Source: Tenebrio molitor (taxonomy: Eukaryota; Arthropoda; Insecta; Coleoptera; Tenebrionidae). Taken from it: a stretch of DNA of 64,000 nucleotides. This document shows positions 43,001 to 56,134 of this stretch, piece after piece. How positions within the stretch are numbered: position 1 is the first letter of the stretch; each line of letters opens with the position of its first letter. Both the position numbers and the translations under genes were made by a program. The notes beneath the pieces are model-generated. The model did not search any database, was not told the DNA's origin, and saw nothing but the letters and a program-made list of their open reading frames with translations. The stretch spans positions 30,814,001-30,878,000 of the forward strand of contig NC_091048.1 in the NCBI RefSeq assembly GCF_963966145.1. Direction: 5' to 3'.

Positions 43001-43618
43001 AATTAGCCTTTCTGTATTCATTTTGACCAAATGGAGGATACGCCAACATTCGAACTCTTATAAAGCGGGATGTTAAAACGGTCGTAATGGAAATGATGGC
43101 TTTGACGAGCCAATTAAAAATAAAATAACTACGTCGCTTTTAGCTAAAATCTCATCAGAAATCGATGGCCTTTATTAGATTTATTAATTTTTGCGTCGGC
43201 GACGTATTTAAAGAAAATTGGTCGCGAACGCGTTTTCGAATCATTTATTCAAGTTAGGTACATTGCCGAAAGGTTGTGACTACTAGTAACGACCCCTTAC
43301 AACACTTTTTTTTTAGAGTGTTTAAAGTGTTCTAAAGGAGCCTTACTAGTAGTGTTGTGCGTCAGAATTTCTTAATTTCTTAGTTGTGTTGAAAGCTCAC
43401 TAAAAGTTTCACAATTCACTAAATCGCGTCCAAATTTCCATATATATGAAAATGTTCGATCACACATAACCATTAACGTCAGGTAATAAAACTGATATAT
43501 CGGATAAAATGTCATCACGACGAGAACGCTTTTCTCGTGAAAATAATTTTCAAAGTCAAAAACAAACTGCGATAAGCGTCGCAAAACGTGTGACGGCTCT
43601 CTATACTTGTAAAGTAGG
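40076..43618. other. Spacer without recognised genes
   Basis: AT-rich DNA with short frames on both strands (for example 40758-41031 minus, 41602-41937 minus) lacking known domains or splice logic. No element ends were matched to each other. Confidence 0.4.
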
Positions 43619-43899
43619 TACAGTCACGGATACAGAATTTCGTCAGTCGTTGTGATTTAACTGACATTAGCTGTAAACAGGTTTTATATATTTCTAACCC
43701 CACATTGGAATTTTTTACAAGGATGTCAATTTGTCAATCAAAAACGTTATTGGTGGCATTTTGATTTTTATTGTGCGTGACCGAATTTCTGTTACAAAAA
43801 TTTTGAATGTCAGTCATAATGACAATAAAGCTTAGGCTACACAAGTTTTTTTCAAATTGACAGTAAAATAACTGACGAAATTCCGTGGCCGTAACTGTA
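43619..43899. mobile_element. 281-bp MITE
   Basis: Ends TACAGTCACGGATACAGAAT-TTCGTCAGT and complement of ACTGACGAAATTCCGTGGCC-GTAACTGTA are inverted repeats. Its phrase GACAATAAAGCTTAG recurs in the 52840 element, so the two are relatives. Confidence 0.87.
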
Positions 43900-45275
43900 C
43901 TTAATTACGTTCTAAGCTAATCTGAAAGTTAAATTTTTTAAATAGTTTGAAGAATACAATGTTGAAACGAATTTATTTTAATTTCCATTTGTTTTAACTT
44001 TTTTTAAAGATTATTAAGTAAGACAATATACGAGTAGGTACATAATGAAAAAATTCAATTTTGTTTTCTTTTATTTTACAATATCAAAAATATCGTGTGA
44101 TTGGGTCAGTGGTGGAGATGAAACGACATGTCTTTTCCGATTGATATGTTTAATATGTAATTAATTGTGACACCTAATTGAAGATTTTAAACAATTAATA
44201 TTTTTTATGGGTAAAAATATGATATGTATGTAATGTTAACAGATTAATATCTATAACAGATAGGTACGGAGAAACTGTAATTTTCACAAATAATTTTTTG
44301 ACGTTAACGTATGTAAATCATTCCTTCTAACATCGTAGTGTGCTGTGGAAATTTGCCACCCATATTTATTGGTTTAATGTAATTTAAAATTGAAAAAAAT
44401 TTCACCAATAATTGAAAACAAATTTCGTCTGTTAAATTGATTAAAATTTTATTGAAAAGTGACGAAAGTAATAGTAATAGTACATAATAGCAAACAAATC
44501 AAATCTATTGTTCTCAAAGAAAAGACTGAAAATGTTTTTTTTTTTGCTTATTATCAAAAATGTTTTGCAATATTGCTTAATGAATATTGTGTAATTTTCT
44601 CCTGCAAGCTCTTCGAACTCATTAAAATGTCATTTCAACACTTGGTCTTTTAAACAATGGACATGCAAAATGCAGTCTTTAACTTAATGCACAATGACCA
44701 TAAAATTGTTACAGATAATCCAACGTTGCACCTGCTATATGCGCAGTGAGGCAACTTCCTCAGATACTGGAAGCCTTCCTGTTGATTTTCCTTTATTTAC
44801 ACTTACAGGCCGAACAAATGTGTTGATTACACTAAAATGGGTCACCAAACACGTTTCCTGGATTTGAACATTGGAATATTTCAAAAACTATTCATTCTTG
44901 CAGGCCAACATTGAATAATGGCCAGTCACCGTTATTGATTCCGTTCCATTTCGATAATAAGACATTACAATAAATACAGTGTGAACATAAAGTTTGGAAC
45001 AAAATTCATAATAACGTAATGTGATGTTTTTAAGAAAATCACTCGGACAGGTCGATTTTATTTTCAAAAATGCCATCCCGTGACGTGCACCTTGTTTAAA
45101 TGACGTCACTGCTTTTTGCGCAATGACGTCATCACCAATTTTTTTAAATGACAATCCCCACTTTTTTCTTCTCTTTTTGATAAACCCTTCTACTACCTAA
45201 ACGACGAATGAAAAAAATTGGTACCTTACATAACAATTTTTTTGAGAAAATGGCAACACAACACGATTTTGCGAA
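43900..45275. other. Spacer with a cluster of TGACGTCA sites
   Basis: Mostly AT-rich and featureless. At 45080-45131, TGACGTG is followed by two perfect TGACGTCA palindromes (45101-45108, 45124-45131) within 31 bp. A minus-strand frame at 44888-45154 crosses them; it has no known domain. Confidence 0.45.
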
Positions 45276-45286
45276 ATAGTATATTA

Positions 45287-46944
45287 TACAGGTGTCCCAG
45301 AACTCGCGGATCAAATTTACAGTGCGTTTTCCTTGGTGATAACTGAAAGCAATAGCGTTTAAAAAAAAGGACAGGGTATAATCGATTTTTTGTAATGAAT
45401 AATTCAAGTTGACCAATCAGAAGGACGCTGTTAATTTGAATTTCACGTAAATTTAACCAAAGGTTTGAATTGCCTAGCAACATAATTCTAGTAAGAATGG
45501 TATGGAATTTCAAGTAAATGTTTGGGCAACTGTGAAGATTTTGACGTCAAGTTATAATTTGATTCGAAATTGTCAAACTTCGTATTGAAATCATATATAC
45601 AGCTGCAGAGTATGCCGAAATGCTCATAATTTATGGAGAGTGCCGGCGCAATGCACGTGAGGATGCAAGGAAATATGCAATACGTTTTCCACGACGTTTG
45701 CCATATCCAAATTATAACGTATTTCTATGGTTGGTGTACCGTGCTCGAGACACTGGGTCCTTGGTGCCTACCTGACAAGAAATTGGTGGTCCCCCGCGAG
45801 AAGTTAGAACGGCAGAGACTGAAGATGCTGTTCTTCAGTCCTTTGATGACGACGGTAGAAGAAGTATATTTGCAAAACTATATTTACCGCGAACCTATCA
45901 ATATTTTAGAAGAATTAAATAACCAAATTCACGAAACACTGGCTACTGTTATTCCTAATGTGCTTAGACTGGCAAGGGAAAATTTAATGAAACGAGCTCG
46001 CCTATTCCTTCAGATGAAAGGTGGTCAATTTGAACACATGTTATAAATTATTCTTTTTATTTTGCATCTTTCTTATTTCATTTGTTGCATTCTACATCGT
46101 TTAGTTATAAAATTTGATCTTAAATTTTTACTAATAATGATGCTAAAATAAATAGGTTAGTTCAATCCAGTTTTGTCTTCTTTCTTTCAGAACTGCCACT
46201 ATGCTTGATTTGTTGCTCAACACCTAGGTGTAACTCCAGCTTTTTTAGCAATGTCAAGAATGTTCCTAAAAGTCTTTTCTTTCATTTCGACGATGACTCG
46301 TCCCGCTCGTGTAGCTGCGCTAATACGTTGCAGATGCAGAGTGTATGCACAGGAGTCAGGATAAATTTCTTGTGATTCCGATTCACTTCACAGGCCCTGC
46401 ATATTTCACTTTTTACTAAGATTTTTAAGGTAGTAATATGTATTACTCACTTGACGCTACGTCCATCAACAAAGGTTCAATTCATCATATCCCTCCCGTC
46501 AATTTCCTATACCCCTCAAGGTTACAATTGCTCTGGAAATTTTCGCTCATAACAAACCATATTTCATTCATTGTCGGAAGAAGAGACTTCTTGCGTTCCC
46601 TGATTTAGATTCTATACAATTATTCACCTGCCTTTGGCGCAATTATCCCATTTTTGGTTATTTCAAAAGTAGCTGTCACTTTTGACGTCTGTTTCGACAA
46701 GTTGACCAGATAAATATTGAAAATAATTTTATTATTCATCGAATTATACGTTGCTTGGCAATTGAGGGAAGGTACTCAATTTTCTCATAAAGGGAAAATT
46801 AGATCGAGCTCTATTGGTCAATTTGATTAATTCATAACTAAAAAGCTGTTGCACCCTGAATATTTTTCTAAACGTTTTTTACCTTCATTACCATCAAGGA
46901 ATATACAGTTTCAATTTGATCCGCGAGTTCTGGGACACCCTGTA
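45287..46944 (+). mobile_element. 1.65-kb DUF4817-type transposon relic inserted in a family A element
   Basis: Ends CAGGTGTCCCAGAACTCGCG and complement of CGCGAGTTCTGGGACACCCTG are near-perfect inverted repeats of about 30 bp with TA on both sides. The interior encodes a transposase remnant (next entry). Removing the element and one TA restores a sequence identical to family A copy 1, which proves insertion into that element. Its length is about right for a deleted transposon of this group. Confidence 0.9.
45611..46046 (+). pseudogene. Broken DUF4817 transposase
   Basis: One frame from 45611 reads YAEMLIIYGECRRNAREDAR and continues through LPYPNYNVFLWLVYRARDTG, the helix-turn-helix DUF4817 domain at the start of a group of arthropod transposases, then hits a stop after SLVPT. 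A different frame carries the C-terminal end (ETLATVIPNVLRLARENLMK ... KGGQFEHML). The DDE catalytic core is missing between them. It is therefore internally deleted, frameshifted and interrupted by a stop. Its TIR-bounded position confirms a transposon origin. Confidence 0.75.
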
Positions 46945-47352
46945 TATTGAGGGAGAGAAATGCATGATTTTTCCTAAGGTGCAGTTTGTAGCCAGAGGGC
47001 GAAGCCCGAGGGCTACAAAGCACCGAGGGAAAAATGAGCATTCTCTCCAGAAGTATATATACTATTTTTTTCACGGTAGGGAGTAGAAACAGCACAAAAA
47101 TCTCAAATTTTAAGAATAAAAAAATGATGACAAATGAGTTGTCATCTTTCGATCAATTTAATGGAATTAGTAGTTGCCTTGACAACACAATTAGATTTTT
47201 GTCACAACAGTCAAAAAAAATGAAAACTCCCATTAGATTTTTGTCACAACTGTCAAAAAAATGAAAACTCCCTAGGGAGCAAATATTTAATGCTCTACTT
47301 CTGTCACGATGTTGACATCCGAAAAGTTGATTTCTACTCCCGATCGTGAAAA
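46943..47352 (-). mobile_element. Stem-loop-bearing element family A, copy 2
   Basis: The reverse complement of 27270-27682, including the ATAGTATA linker, the CTCGGGCTTCGCCC tip and the TTTTTTCACGATCGGGAGTA end. The outermost 12 bases of its stem-loop side lie at 45276-45288, cut off by the DUF4817 transposon. A small difference (CCTAGGGAGC near 47271) marks divergence from copy 1. Confidence 0.88.
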
Positions 47353-48020
47353 AATAATATTAATGTCTTCAAAATACTTTTGTCAAAAAATAGTAGATTA
47401 TGCAACAAGTTCTATAAACGACACTTTAGACATGAGTTTTATGTTAGGCACGAGCGAAGCATAGCGGAGCGAGTGTTTTTAATAAACGAAAATAGAACGA
47501 ATTATTTCACTGCAATGACGTTTCTTTTACGCCGGATGCGAAACTGATAAACGTCAAAATACCAACTTGATCTAGGGCTAAAGATGTCCAAAAAATTCAA
47601 GCCGTGTTTAAAGAAACTTCGAGCGTGTTTAATATGCCGAAAACGCCCGACTGGACATCAAGTTGTGACTAATGAACAATCGTATTTAAAGTGACGTTTT
47701 ATACACTATTTGCCAGTGCAAAATGTGACACTTTAGAGAAGAGAGTAGAAAAAAAAGTCAGTTCATTTCGTATAAGCGATTGTGCGAAAAACGTTATGGA
47801 CAATACGGTTATTAAGTGCCATAACAGAATCTTGGAAGTTTTCCTCGATTTTGTTATAATGCACTTAAAGTCCATTCAAAAATTAAAAAACCACCACCAG
47901 TTGCTTTAGGTTGGTAAAATTTAAAAAACCCTAGGTAGTTATTTTTTCATACTATGTTATGTTATGACATTTATTTGATTCAAAGTAAAATTCAATTGCT
48001 TTGAATCTCGTTCATCCCAA
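47353..48020. other. Spacer
   Basis: Contains the repeated phrase GAGCGAAGCATAGCGGAGCG near 47454, similar in style to stem-loop tips but without a pairing partner. A 72-codon frame (47691-47909) has no recognised domain. Confidence 0.35.
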
Positions 48021-48358
48021 TATACCGAGATATCAAAAAATATCTTGGTCAACGGTGATCATGGAAAACGTCCGTCTCAACTTATTTCGTGTGACGATTT
48101 CTTCGGTACTTACGAACGATTGGCCTACCAGCACCTTTTTTATGATACATAGAGCCAGTTTCGCGAAACACACCAACACAATTTGTAACGCATGCATAAA
48201 AATCCTTCGCCATTACTGCAAAGTGTGGGAAAAATTAAAAAATAAAACTGTTTGACACATTTTGACGATCAAAAAATGATTGACACAAATGCTTCGACAA
48301 TTATTTATTTTAAAACCCATGACCACATTTGACCAAGATAATTTTTGATATCCCGGTA
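48021..48358. mobile_element. 338-bp MITE
   Basis: Inverted ends TATACCGAGATATCAAAAAA-TATCTTGGTCAA and the complement of TTGACCAAGATAATTTTTGA-TATCCCGGTA. No coding capacity of its own; a frame at 48001-48255 crosses the left end. Confidence 0.83.
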
Positions 48359-51300
48359 GTATTTTGTAATAAATTTTTATGAAAATAACCACGTCGATGG
48401 CGCATCAATTCTGTTTGAGTGTTTCACAAACGATGACGTTCAATTCTGATCTCATCAACGCTAATTAAACTTTGCGCACTTGCGGCTGTTTTAGATTATT
48501 ATAACGGAATTCAAATTCAAACTTGGAGTAACATGTTCATGTTCGATTTGTTCTTGTATACGTTGGCGTTGCGGCACATACTCGTATACCGCATTTGTCA
48601 AATTGCATCAAAGAATTGAGTAAATCGCTGTTTGAATAATATGTTTCAGTGGTTCAGAACCTACGCAATGTAAGATTAAAAGCCATCAGGTGGTTAATTG
48701 TATGTCGAAACTATTAGCTTTCGTCGACGTGGAATTTTTGTCGTTGCGAATCGATTATTCAAATTTCCTGCGGATATGGAACTTGACGATCCACTAAAGT
48801 TGCCGATGTAATTCACAAGTGCTAGGAAATAACTAATGTAACAAAAGTAACGAGGCACATACGCACATGACACATTTTTCCCGTTGAAATGATTTGAAAT
48901 TAGAAATGTTTCAGTGCAATGTCTCCAGTAGAGAAACTAGCAAAGTCAAATTCAAAGTCGTTTCAACACAACACTTATTTAAATTGCAACCGGAATGAGA
49001 TTTCATCTTTTGGAGGAGCTCCGTGGCGCTTGCAATTTATTTTTTTTCCCGGTGGTAGAAATTATTGTTGGCGCTTGGCGGCCTGCTCCCAGTGCTGCAC
49101 ACCGACAGAAATAATTTATTACAATCAAGAAGAGATTTATCAGGGGTTGCTGTGTGCAAGGAACAAGGAGAGTTTTTTTCAGAATGAGCGACCCGACAGC
49201 CTGTTGGATTTTACAACGACAAAAACAAATGGAAGCTCGTTTTTTACTCTATTAACTTAGCAGAACTAATGTTATTGCTTTGTAATTTTTTTGAGCTAAG
49301 TCATTTGTGGTTTCTTTACGGATGCAGTAATGTTGCGTCAGACAAGTCAACAATTCGATAATTCTTTGAAATTGAAGATAGGAACGTTTTCAAATATTTA
49401 TATTCAATAAAATGATCGTCAAATTTCGGTAATTGAGTTTTTTTCAATGAATTAGTGGCCTAAACACCGTTTCATCCTCGCCGTCTGTGTAACAACTCCA
49501 ATTAACATGTTTACTTTGCAATTTGGTCCTCTGAAGAAACGCCCTCCATTCTCGAGACCCGGATTTAGTACTTCCTCCAGTTGATGGCGGAAATGCTTTG
49601 TTTCACGTCGACTGCCTCCTGTTTATAGAACGGGAAAGAGCAAAACGAAAATCATGACGTGACTGACACTTTTATCAGAAAATCGGTCTTCTTTCCAAAT
49701 GTGACAAAAATTTCAATTAGACGAAGTGAATTCAGACTCAAATGCCAATTCCCCTACATTTCTGTGTACGTTATGTTATGTTATGAGGAGGGTCACAACT
49801 GCAGTTCATCGCAGACGCTATTAATTTAAATGCAAATTCGGGACTGAACTAAATTTTAGCTTCCATCGATTCGATTTGTTGTCATTTACCAACGAGATTA
49901 CATCGAGCTTTAACAGAACCAACAAGCTGGAGAGGTTTTGTATTTAGTTGAGTGTTTATTTACACTTTGCGGAATTTATTTCCCGCAATTAGAAGCCATC
50001 AAGTCAAACTTGATTATTTAATTTAGCAAGTCATACTTTTAGAGAACTTTATTAAATTTCAGTGGTGGCAGTGTTAAAATGCAACTAAAAACTCGAATGC
50101 AAAAAATGACATCTCATTAAACTTTATCAATCCTAACGAAATAACTGGTAAAATGTTCTTTTATTTATGTGTATTTGATTTGACGGCAAGACGTACAAAT
50201 GGAATTATCGGTTGACTGATAGACGAGGGTTCAGATTTGGATTCTTGTTTGTATTTGATTTATCCTGGATTCCGTGTTTGTGTTATAAAGTTTGCTAACA
50301 TATGCAAGTATTAAATATGTTTGAGCTCGGTGTGATTTGTAAATACAAACCGAAAAAACAATACTCTTGCCTCTTCAGTTTCAGAGTTTAGCTATCGACC
50401 TCCACCAGTTACAGCTTTTAAATATTTTTATTTATGGAAATGAAATTCATTTGATTCACATTTTCATAAATCGAGTTAATCTCAGTCAGACGCGATTTAG
50501 GTTTGTGTAATACATAAAAATCTCTCCACTTTTACGCTTTTTCCATTTCGAATTAAACTTTTTTTTCAAACCATTCGCTGCATTATCAAGTCGTAAAGCA
50601 GCTTCCACTCGTTAATGTGTCCTTTAGGTATATATTTAAATTTACGGCTGCGTTCGTTAAGACAGTTTTCATTAAAGAGCGACACAAGATTTTCTCTTGA
50701 TTATGTTTTATTATATGCAATTTACCAAATAAAAGAGATTTTTTATCTAAATACTGAAACTGTATAATAAAGAAAAAAGAGTTCCCGAGTAAAAAAGATT
50801 CCGGCTGTCGTGGGTATTAACGTCCCCTACAAACCCCCGAGCTACGTGATGCTCGTCCTCAAATGCGATACAAGAATATTTTTTATTCGGGATTTTATTA
50901 TAATATGCTAAACAACTTTTTTACAGTTTTGGCTTATTTGGGTGCGAGGTGGACGCAATCGTTCCTTTTGTTCAGAAGTGCTGAAAAACAATTGAAATTT
51001 TATTTTTAACGACGAGAAAAGAGGCGGATTAGCATCTTAATAAGATTGCGAAATCTGAAAACGTCTCTTTCTCGTATCTGTTGAAAGGAGAACGATCATT
51101 AAATTTAACACCAATTATTGAAATGCTTTAAGAAGGAATAAAGTTGTTAGGGAATTCGTTCGTTTCTTGTCGGATAAAGCAGCCAAGAATATATCTAGGA
51201 GTATGTTGTACCTATTTATTACGAATGCGAATTCAGGCACAATTGGTCTAAATCCAAATTAAAGACACAACAATTTATTGTAAGATTGCTGTGTTGATAA

Positions 51301-52839
51301 TCTTTTTAATAACATTAATGGCTTAAAAGCTGTTAGTTGGAATTTTTTTTTTAATATGTCGTGCTTACATCGTATGGCTTTACGTGTAAGACAGAAAAAA
51401 GACGACAATGTCCAATTCAGTTCAGAAATTGCAGTGCTTGTCATGCGGGTACCGTGAGACCATGCGTTGTTATATCAGGGTAAACCCTATATGATTAGTG
51501 CCAAGTTTCTTGTTGTGATCAACAATGTCTTGTTTGTCGTCACGAGTATTACTCAAAATGAATGCATCTAGTGTCAATTTGTGCTGTTCTTTAATGAATT
51601 CTAATACCTACGAGTATAATTGTTTTTTGTTTTCAAGAGTTTTCCAGAAAGATAAAATTAAAAGATCCTTCAGGGGGAAATAGCCACCTCATAGGCAAAT
51701 GCACATACTTGAGCATATCTTAATTTTGATTTTTCATTTAACCTCTCGTGGAAATTCTAAACCTTGCTACAGACACAAGACAGCGCTGCGCTGCTATTTG
51801 CGTTTGAGTTTCAAATATACGTTCTGTTTTAGCAAAAGACACTAATTGATGGCTGACGTTAAATTCGCCAGCTTAAAAGTAATAATCCTGAAAGTTCTCG
51901 AGAGATATTGAGTTACTTTGAATTTCGTTATGTATAAGAGCTTCAGCATACAAGAACTTGATAAAAGCATATCAAGTTGAAATTTTCCTTCGAAATTATG
52001 AAGCTCGACGGTGGTGGCGCTTTGTACGACCTTAGTGTCCACTTTGGAGCGGTCAGGTGTCGGTCCTCCCTCTATTTGTACATTTGTTCACCTCTTGTGT
52101 TGTGGTCGGACGAGTTGAGATTGTTTGCTGAACACGGCCATGTTCCTGATACAACTGAGTGACCCAGAGAGGAATTTCGATGCGGAGGCGGGGACTGTAT
52201 CATCACCATCCTTGTTATTTATAGATTCCTGTAATGGAGGTCAATGAAAAGGGGATTATGTACCTACGTGTTACTAGAAAACACTCAAAATATATGTGTG
52301 CACACGCACAAAAACAACAGGTTGCGCCCAACAGACCCTCCTTCGAGATTTTACCGTAATTAAGAAGGTAAGCTGTTTTGCGAAGGAGTCGTTCTTGATG
52401 GCGTCGCATTGATGATTCGATTTAAGCGATATTGACAGCGGCAAAACTTGGTTAAACGAATTTGCAGACAATAAACTTGTCCGCTCGGATACTTACCGAT
52501 GTAATTACGACGATGAAAAAACTTCTAGCTTGAGTTTTTGTTTCGTTTAAATTTTGTCACATCTGTACGTTTGCATTGAATGATAAAATGACTTACTTAA
52601 TTAAACAGATAATTTTAAAGAAAAATATTAAATCCTGACAATTAATTTTTATGAAGAAATGCAGATATGTACTATTAACTTTAATGATTTTGAAACAGTC
52701 TGCATTGAAAATTAGTTTTGTTTCTTATTTTCTTTTTCTCTTTTTTGGATACATGTAATAATTTTCTTTTCTTAATGTCTATGTTTGACGTGTGTCAACA
52801 TATATCAAATGTAATGCACAAATACATTATATTATTATT
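48359..52839. other. Spacer without recognised genes
   Basis: 4.5 kb of AT-rich DNA. The frame at 48919-49260 (113 codons) includes several cysteines but no recognised domain. No matched inverted ends or internal duplications were noticed. Confidence 0.4.
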
Positions 52840-53210
52840 ATTGGGAGCACGGAATTTCGGACAGATTTGAAATTTGACTGATATAAGATGTGAACTAGGC
52901 TTTAGGTGCTAGACGTATCAATAACCTCATTTTAATATCCACTATTGTCACATATCATTTTGACAAATTGCATTCATCAATCCTGAAAAGTTGCAAGTGC
53001 CTAGATGTGATTTTCTGAAAACTGAACAGTCTTTTATTAAACTTTGGAAATCAATAACTAAAATGTAAAATAGTTGTGCATAATTGTGACAGTTAATTTT
53101 GAAGTTCAGTCAAAATTAATTATTATGACATTTGTGACAATAAAGCTTAGACTACATTGGGTTTTTTAAAATGACATATAAATTGCTGCCCGAAATTCTA
53201 TGCTCGCAAT
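52840..53210. mobile_element. 371-bp MITE related to the 43619 element
   Basis: Ends ATTGGGAGCACGGAATTTCGG and complement of CCGAAATTCTATGCTCGCAAT form imperfect inverted repeats. GTGACAATAAAGCTTAG inside matches the 43619-43899 element. Confidence 0.7.
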
Positions 53211-53443
53211 ACTAAACTAAGGTTCTCGATGATAAATAAGGTAAGTAGCGACAATTCATTGTTCATTTTTGAGACTCCAAATTAAAAGAGAGGACATTAT
53301 CGACAAATGCCGTGAGTGTGACAAAGATAGAAGGGCACTATTTTTAGGGATTTTTGTGGCTTGAAATTTTACGTGTCAAACAGATTAACTTAACATTACG
53401 CCAAATTAAGTCAGGTGGAAATATTTGTCGCAACCGTTGTTGT

Positions 53444-53893
53444 TATACTCCGTACTCTGATAGATTGTACGTTTCTTGAAAGAAGACAGACCCAGAGAGT
53501 AGTGTGGCGGGAATTAATCTGCAGGGATACAACGGTTTTCTACATAACGTGAAACAATTGATATGGAAAGTTTAGTATTTTTCACTGCTTTATGTTTTGG
53601 AACTAGAATTTAAAAACGTATATTTGTCTGTTTTCTCTAAGGTTATATTGGGGCCGTAAAATTATCCCATTGTGTAAAAGTTGATTTGTCTACAATAGGA
53701 AACATTTTGTGGTTGTAAACAGCAGGCAAACCCGGCTGGTTGTTTCGTTCAAAGTTTTTTGATTTATTGCAGGGGCGCGTAGCTTCTGAAACCCACACAA
53801 AAGGGTAGCTTATTAGGAGTTAACTACTTTTACGGCCCCAATATAACCTTAGAGAAAACGGACAACTATACAATCTATCACCGTAGGGAGTAT
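53444..53893. mobile_element. MITE family of 16767, second copy, with an insertion
   Basis: Ends TATACTCCGTACTCTGATAG-ATTGTA and complement of TACAATCTATCACCGTAGGG-AGTATA. The left 180 bp match 16767-16945. The rest is a separate element (53619-53870) inserted between ACGTA and CAATCTA. Confidence 0.87.
53619..53870. mobile_element. Nested 248-bp MITE with TA duplication
   Basis: Ends TATTTGTCTGTTTTCTCTAA-GGTTATATTGGGGCCGTAAA and the complement, ending TAGAGAAAACGGACAACTA-like, are inverted over about 38 bp. TA occurs on both sides. The copy at 16767 has ACGTACAATCTA here, i.e. the uninterrupted site. Confidence 0.9.
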
Positions 53894-56042
53894 ACCTTAT
53901 TTATTATCGAGAACTCGAGAACCTTAAATACTACTATAGTAAAAACGTTTTAGATGTGGATTGTCAAACTCAAGGTCGCTTTAAACTTATGATTGCACTG
54001 TACGTTAGTGAGGTCCGTCATAAATTCCAAATACATACCTTATAGGCGCGCCTAGTTACTTTTGCTGGTAGTGCCAACTTAATGACAAGTTCCCAATCCA
54101 CATCTACAACGTTCCGCCTATACTTTCAAGGTGTGAAATGCGAAATTGTTTAGGTATGCAAGTACTACCAAATCAACGTTTTCTGCCGAACTTCTTCTCA
54201 TGTTCTATGGGTTGGAAGTGCACAATGGTATTAAGGCGATCCGTATTATGTGGGGGATTCACGTGTTGCATTTTGAGGTTAGAGTCTCGGTCGTGGCACC
54301 GAAAGCTTTTCAGTACGTTATTAATCCCCAAAGGCCAGCAATTATTTGCTCAGTGGCGTAGAATGAAATGGGCGGGTAGCTTGAAATAGATTAGTCAATA
54401 CCTCAGTTATCGCGGGTCTATCGATCACATAAGAACTGTGAGTAACATTCGGCCATGGCTTTCATTCATCACTCCGAACTGTGGATTTAAATTGCAAAAT
54501 TCTATGTCAAACAGAAACCAAACAACTTTCCGCTCAAATGAAGGACCTTATAAAAACAAACGTTTTGCGAAATTCGACAGGGAGTTAGCTTCCCGTGTTC
54601 ATTTAGTCAGCCCCGGCTAAATCCACATTCCTTCATTGGCTTCGGAGAACAGAAAGAGATGCTCCTCTGACCTTTGAATCGGGGTCGATCGAGTGAATTT
54701 TTTGCATCGTCGGTGTGACCGTCGTAAATAAACAAAGTACGGCTTGACCTGATGTCAAGTCGTAGTCCTGTTTTGCAGAATTGTTGAATTTGAACGACGT
54801 AAGAACTGTCAAGAAAATCCAATTCTCTTAAGTTCGTTGAGCCGACGAAGCAAAGGCGTTAACCCTTTCATTAAATGTAAATTACATATTTAGGATGTTA
54901 GTTCGCGTGTCATGCAATTACGTCAAAGAGAATTTATTACTTCATACAACTCAAGTGTTTCCCTTCCTTGATTTATGTGCCGCTGACGGAAAAAGAAAAA
55001 ATGTCGACCCCACAAACACCGCTACCGCACAATTTTCTCAAATAAATCTAAATGGAAATTCGAATTGAGAAGCGGAAAATCTTTTAATTGGCAACCACCC
55101 GTGCGATTTAATCGACGGAAATTTTCTTTTTGCCAACTCATCATGCACGTTCTTTTTCACAATGTCGCGACGAATGAAATTACTGAATTTCTTTTTCATC
55201 GGAAAATGTGGGTTGAGCAGTCATGATTTTGCTCTTTGTGTGTAACTAAAGGTAATTGGAAACACGTCTATCCAGTTTGTGAACCTCATACGGGGTTATT
55301 GGGAAAGTTTCATGTAATAAGGAAAACTATCTGGTAATTTATGGCTGGGGTTGTCTTGTTGGTGAAGTCAACTATAAAAAAGGACGTCCATAAAAGTGAT
55401 CGTAAAACGAAAACCTAAAAATGAACATAATGTGAATTTTTCAATAATATCAGGAGGAAATTGCAACGGGATCCTATTATAATAACATCCAATTATTTTT
55501 CATTTAAAAAAACCCAAGTCGAACGCGTGTCGGCATTTTTATGTAGGCAATTAAAATTCATGCTGCTACTTGTTCATCCGAGGAATAAAAAACAACAACG
55601 GAGCAGGGATAAGGAACTGCTGATTAATCAAGTATTTTTAACGAAAAATTTGAAATAAAAACATGTTTTGATATTGCAAATAATTTGTGAATGTTTAATA
55701 CTTACGGCGTGTTTTAAAACAATTCAAGTTAAGCTTTTAACTAGGACAACCTATTATATATTTATACGACGAGATGGATTTTTTTTACCAAGTCCCTGTT
55801 CACCATTAGCAAAACGTTGTGAGACTTTTATTCATTCAAAATCCATCAAAAGTTTCTGCACTAACACAAAATGGTTAAAGATGTTATGCGAATTATTATA
55901 CATAACTACTAACTGGGTCCATTGGGTACACAAATCATTTTTATGTGTAAAATCAACAGATTTTATGATTATTAAAATTAGTCATAATTAAACAAATTCT
56001 AGATACAAAAAAATCAGTTATAATAAAGGTTTACAGAACAAA
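53894..56042. other. Spacer without recognised genes
   Basis: Frames around 54138-54389 overlap in two registers and have no known domain. One CAAGGTCG half-site lies near 53973. Otherwise nothing is recognised. Confidence 0.35.
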
Positions 56043-56134
56043 ATAATTTTTTCTACTAGAGTTTGGAAAACTTCAACATTGTAATACTAATTTGAGTTAG
56101 GAAAAGTGAAAAATTTCCTACTAAGGGCGGAATA

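Noticed and set aside
47454..47480. Repeated GAGCGAAGC / GGAGCGAG phrase, like a stem-loop tip
   Set aside because: No complementary arm was found nearby, so it cannot be assigned to the stem-loop class.
48919..49260. 113-codon frame with several cysteines
   Set aside because: No signal peptide, no recognised cysteine pattern and no splice or promoter support.
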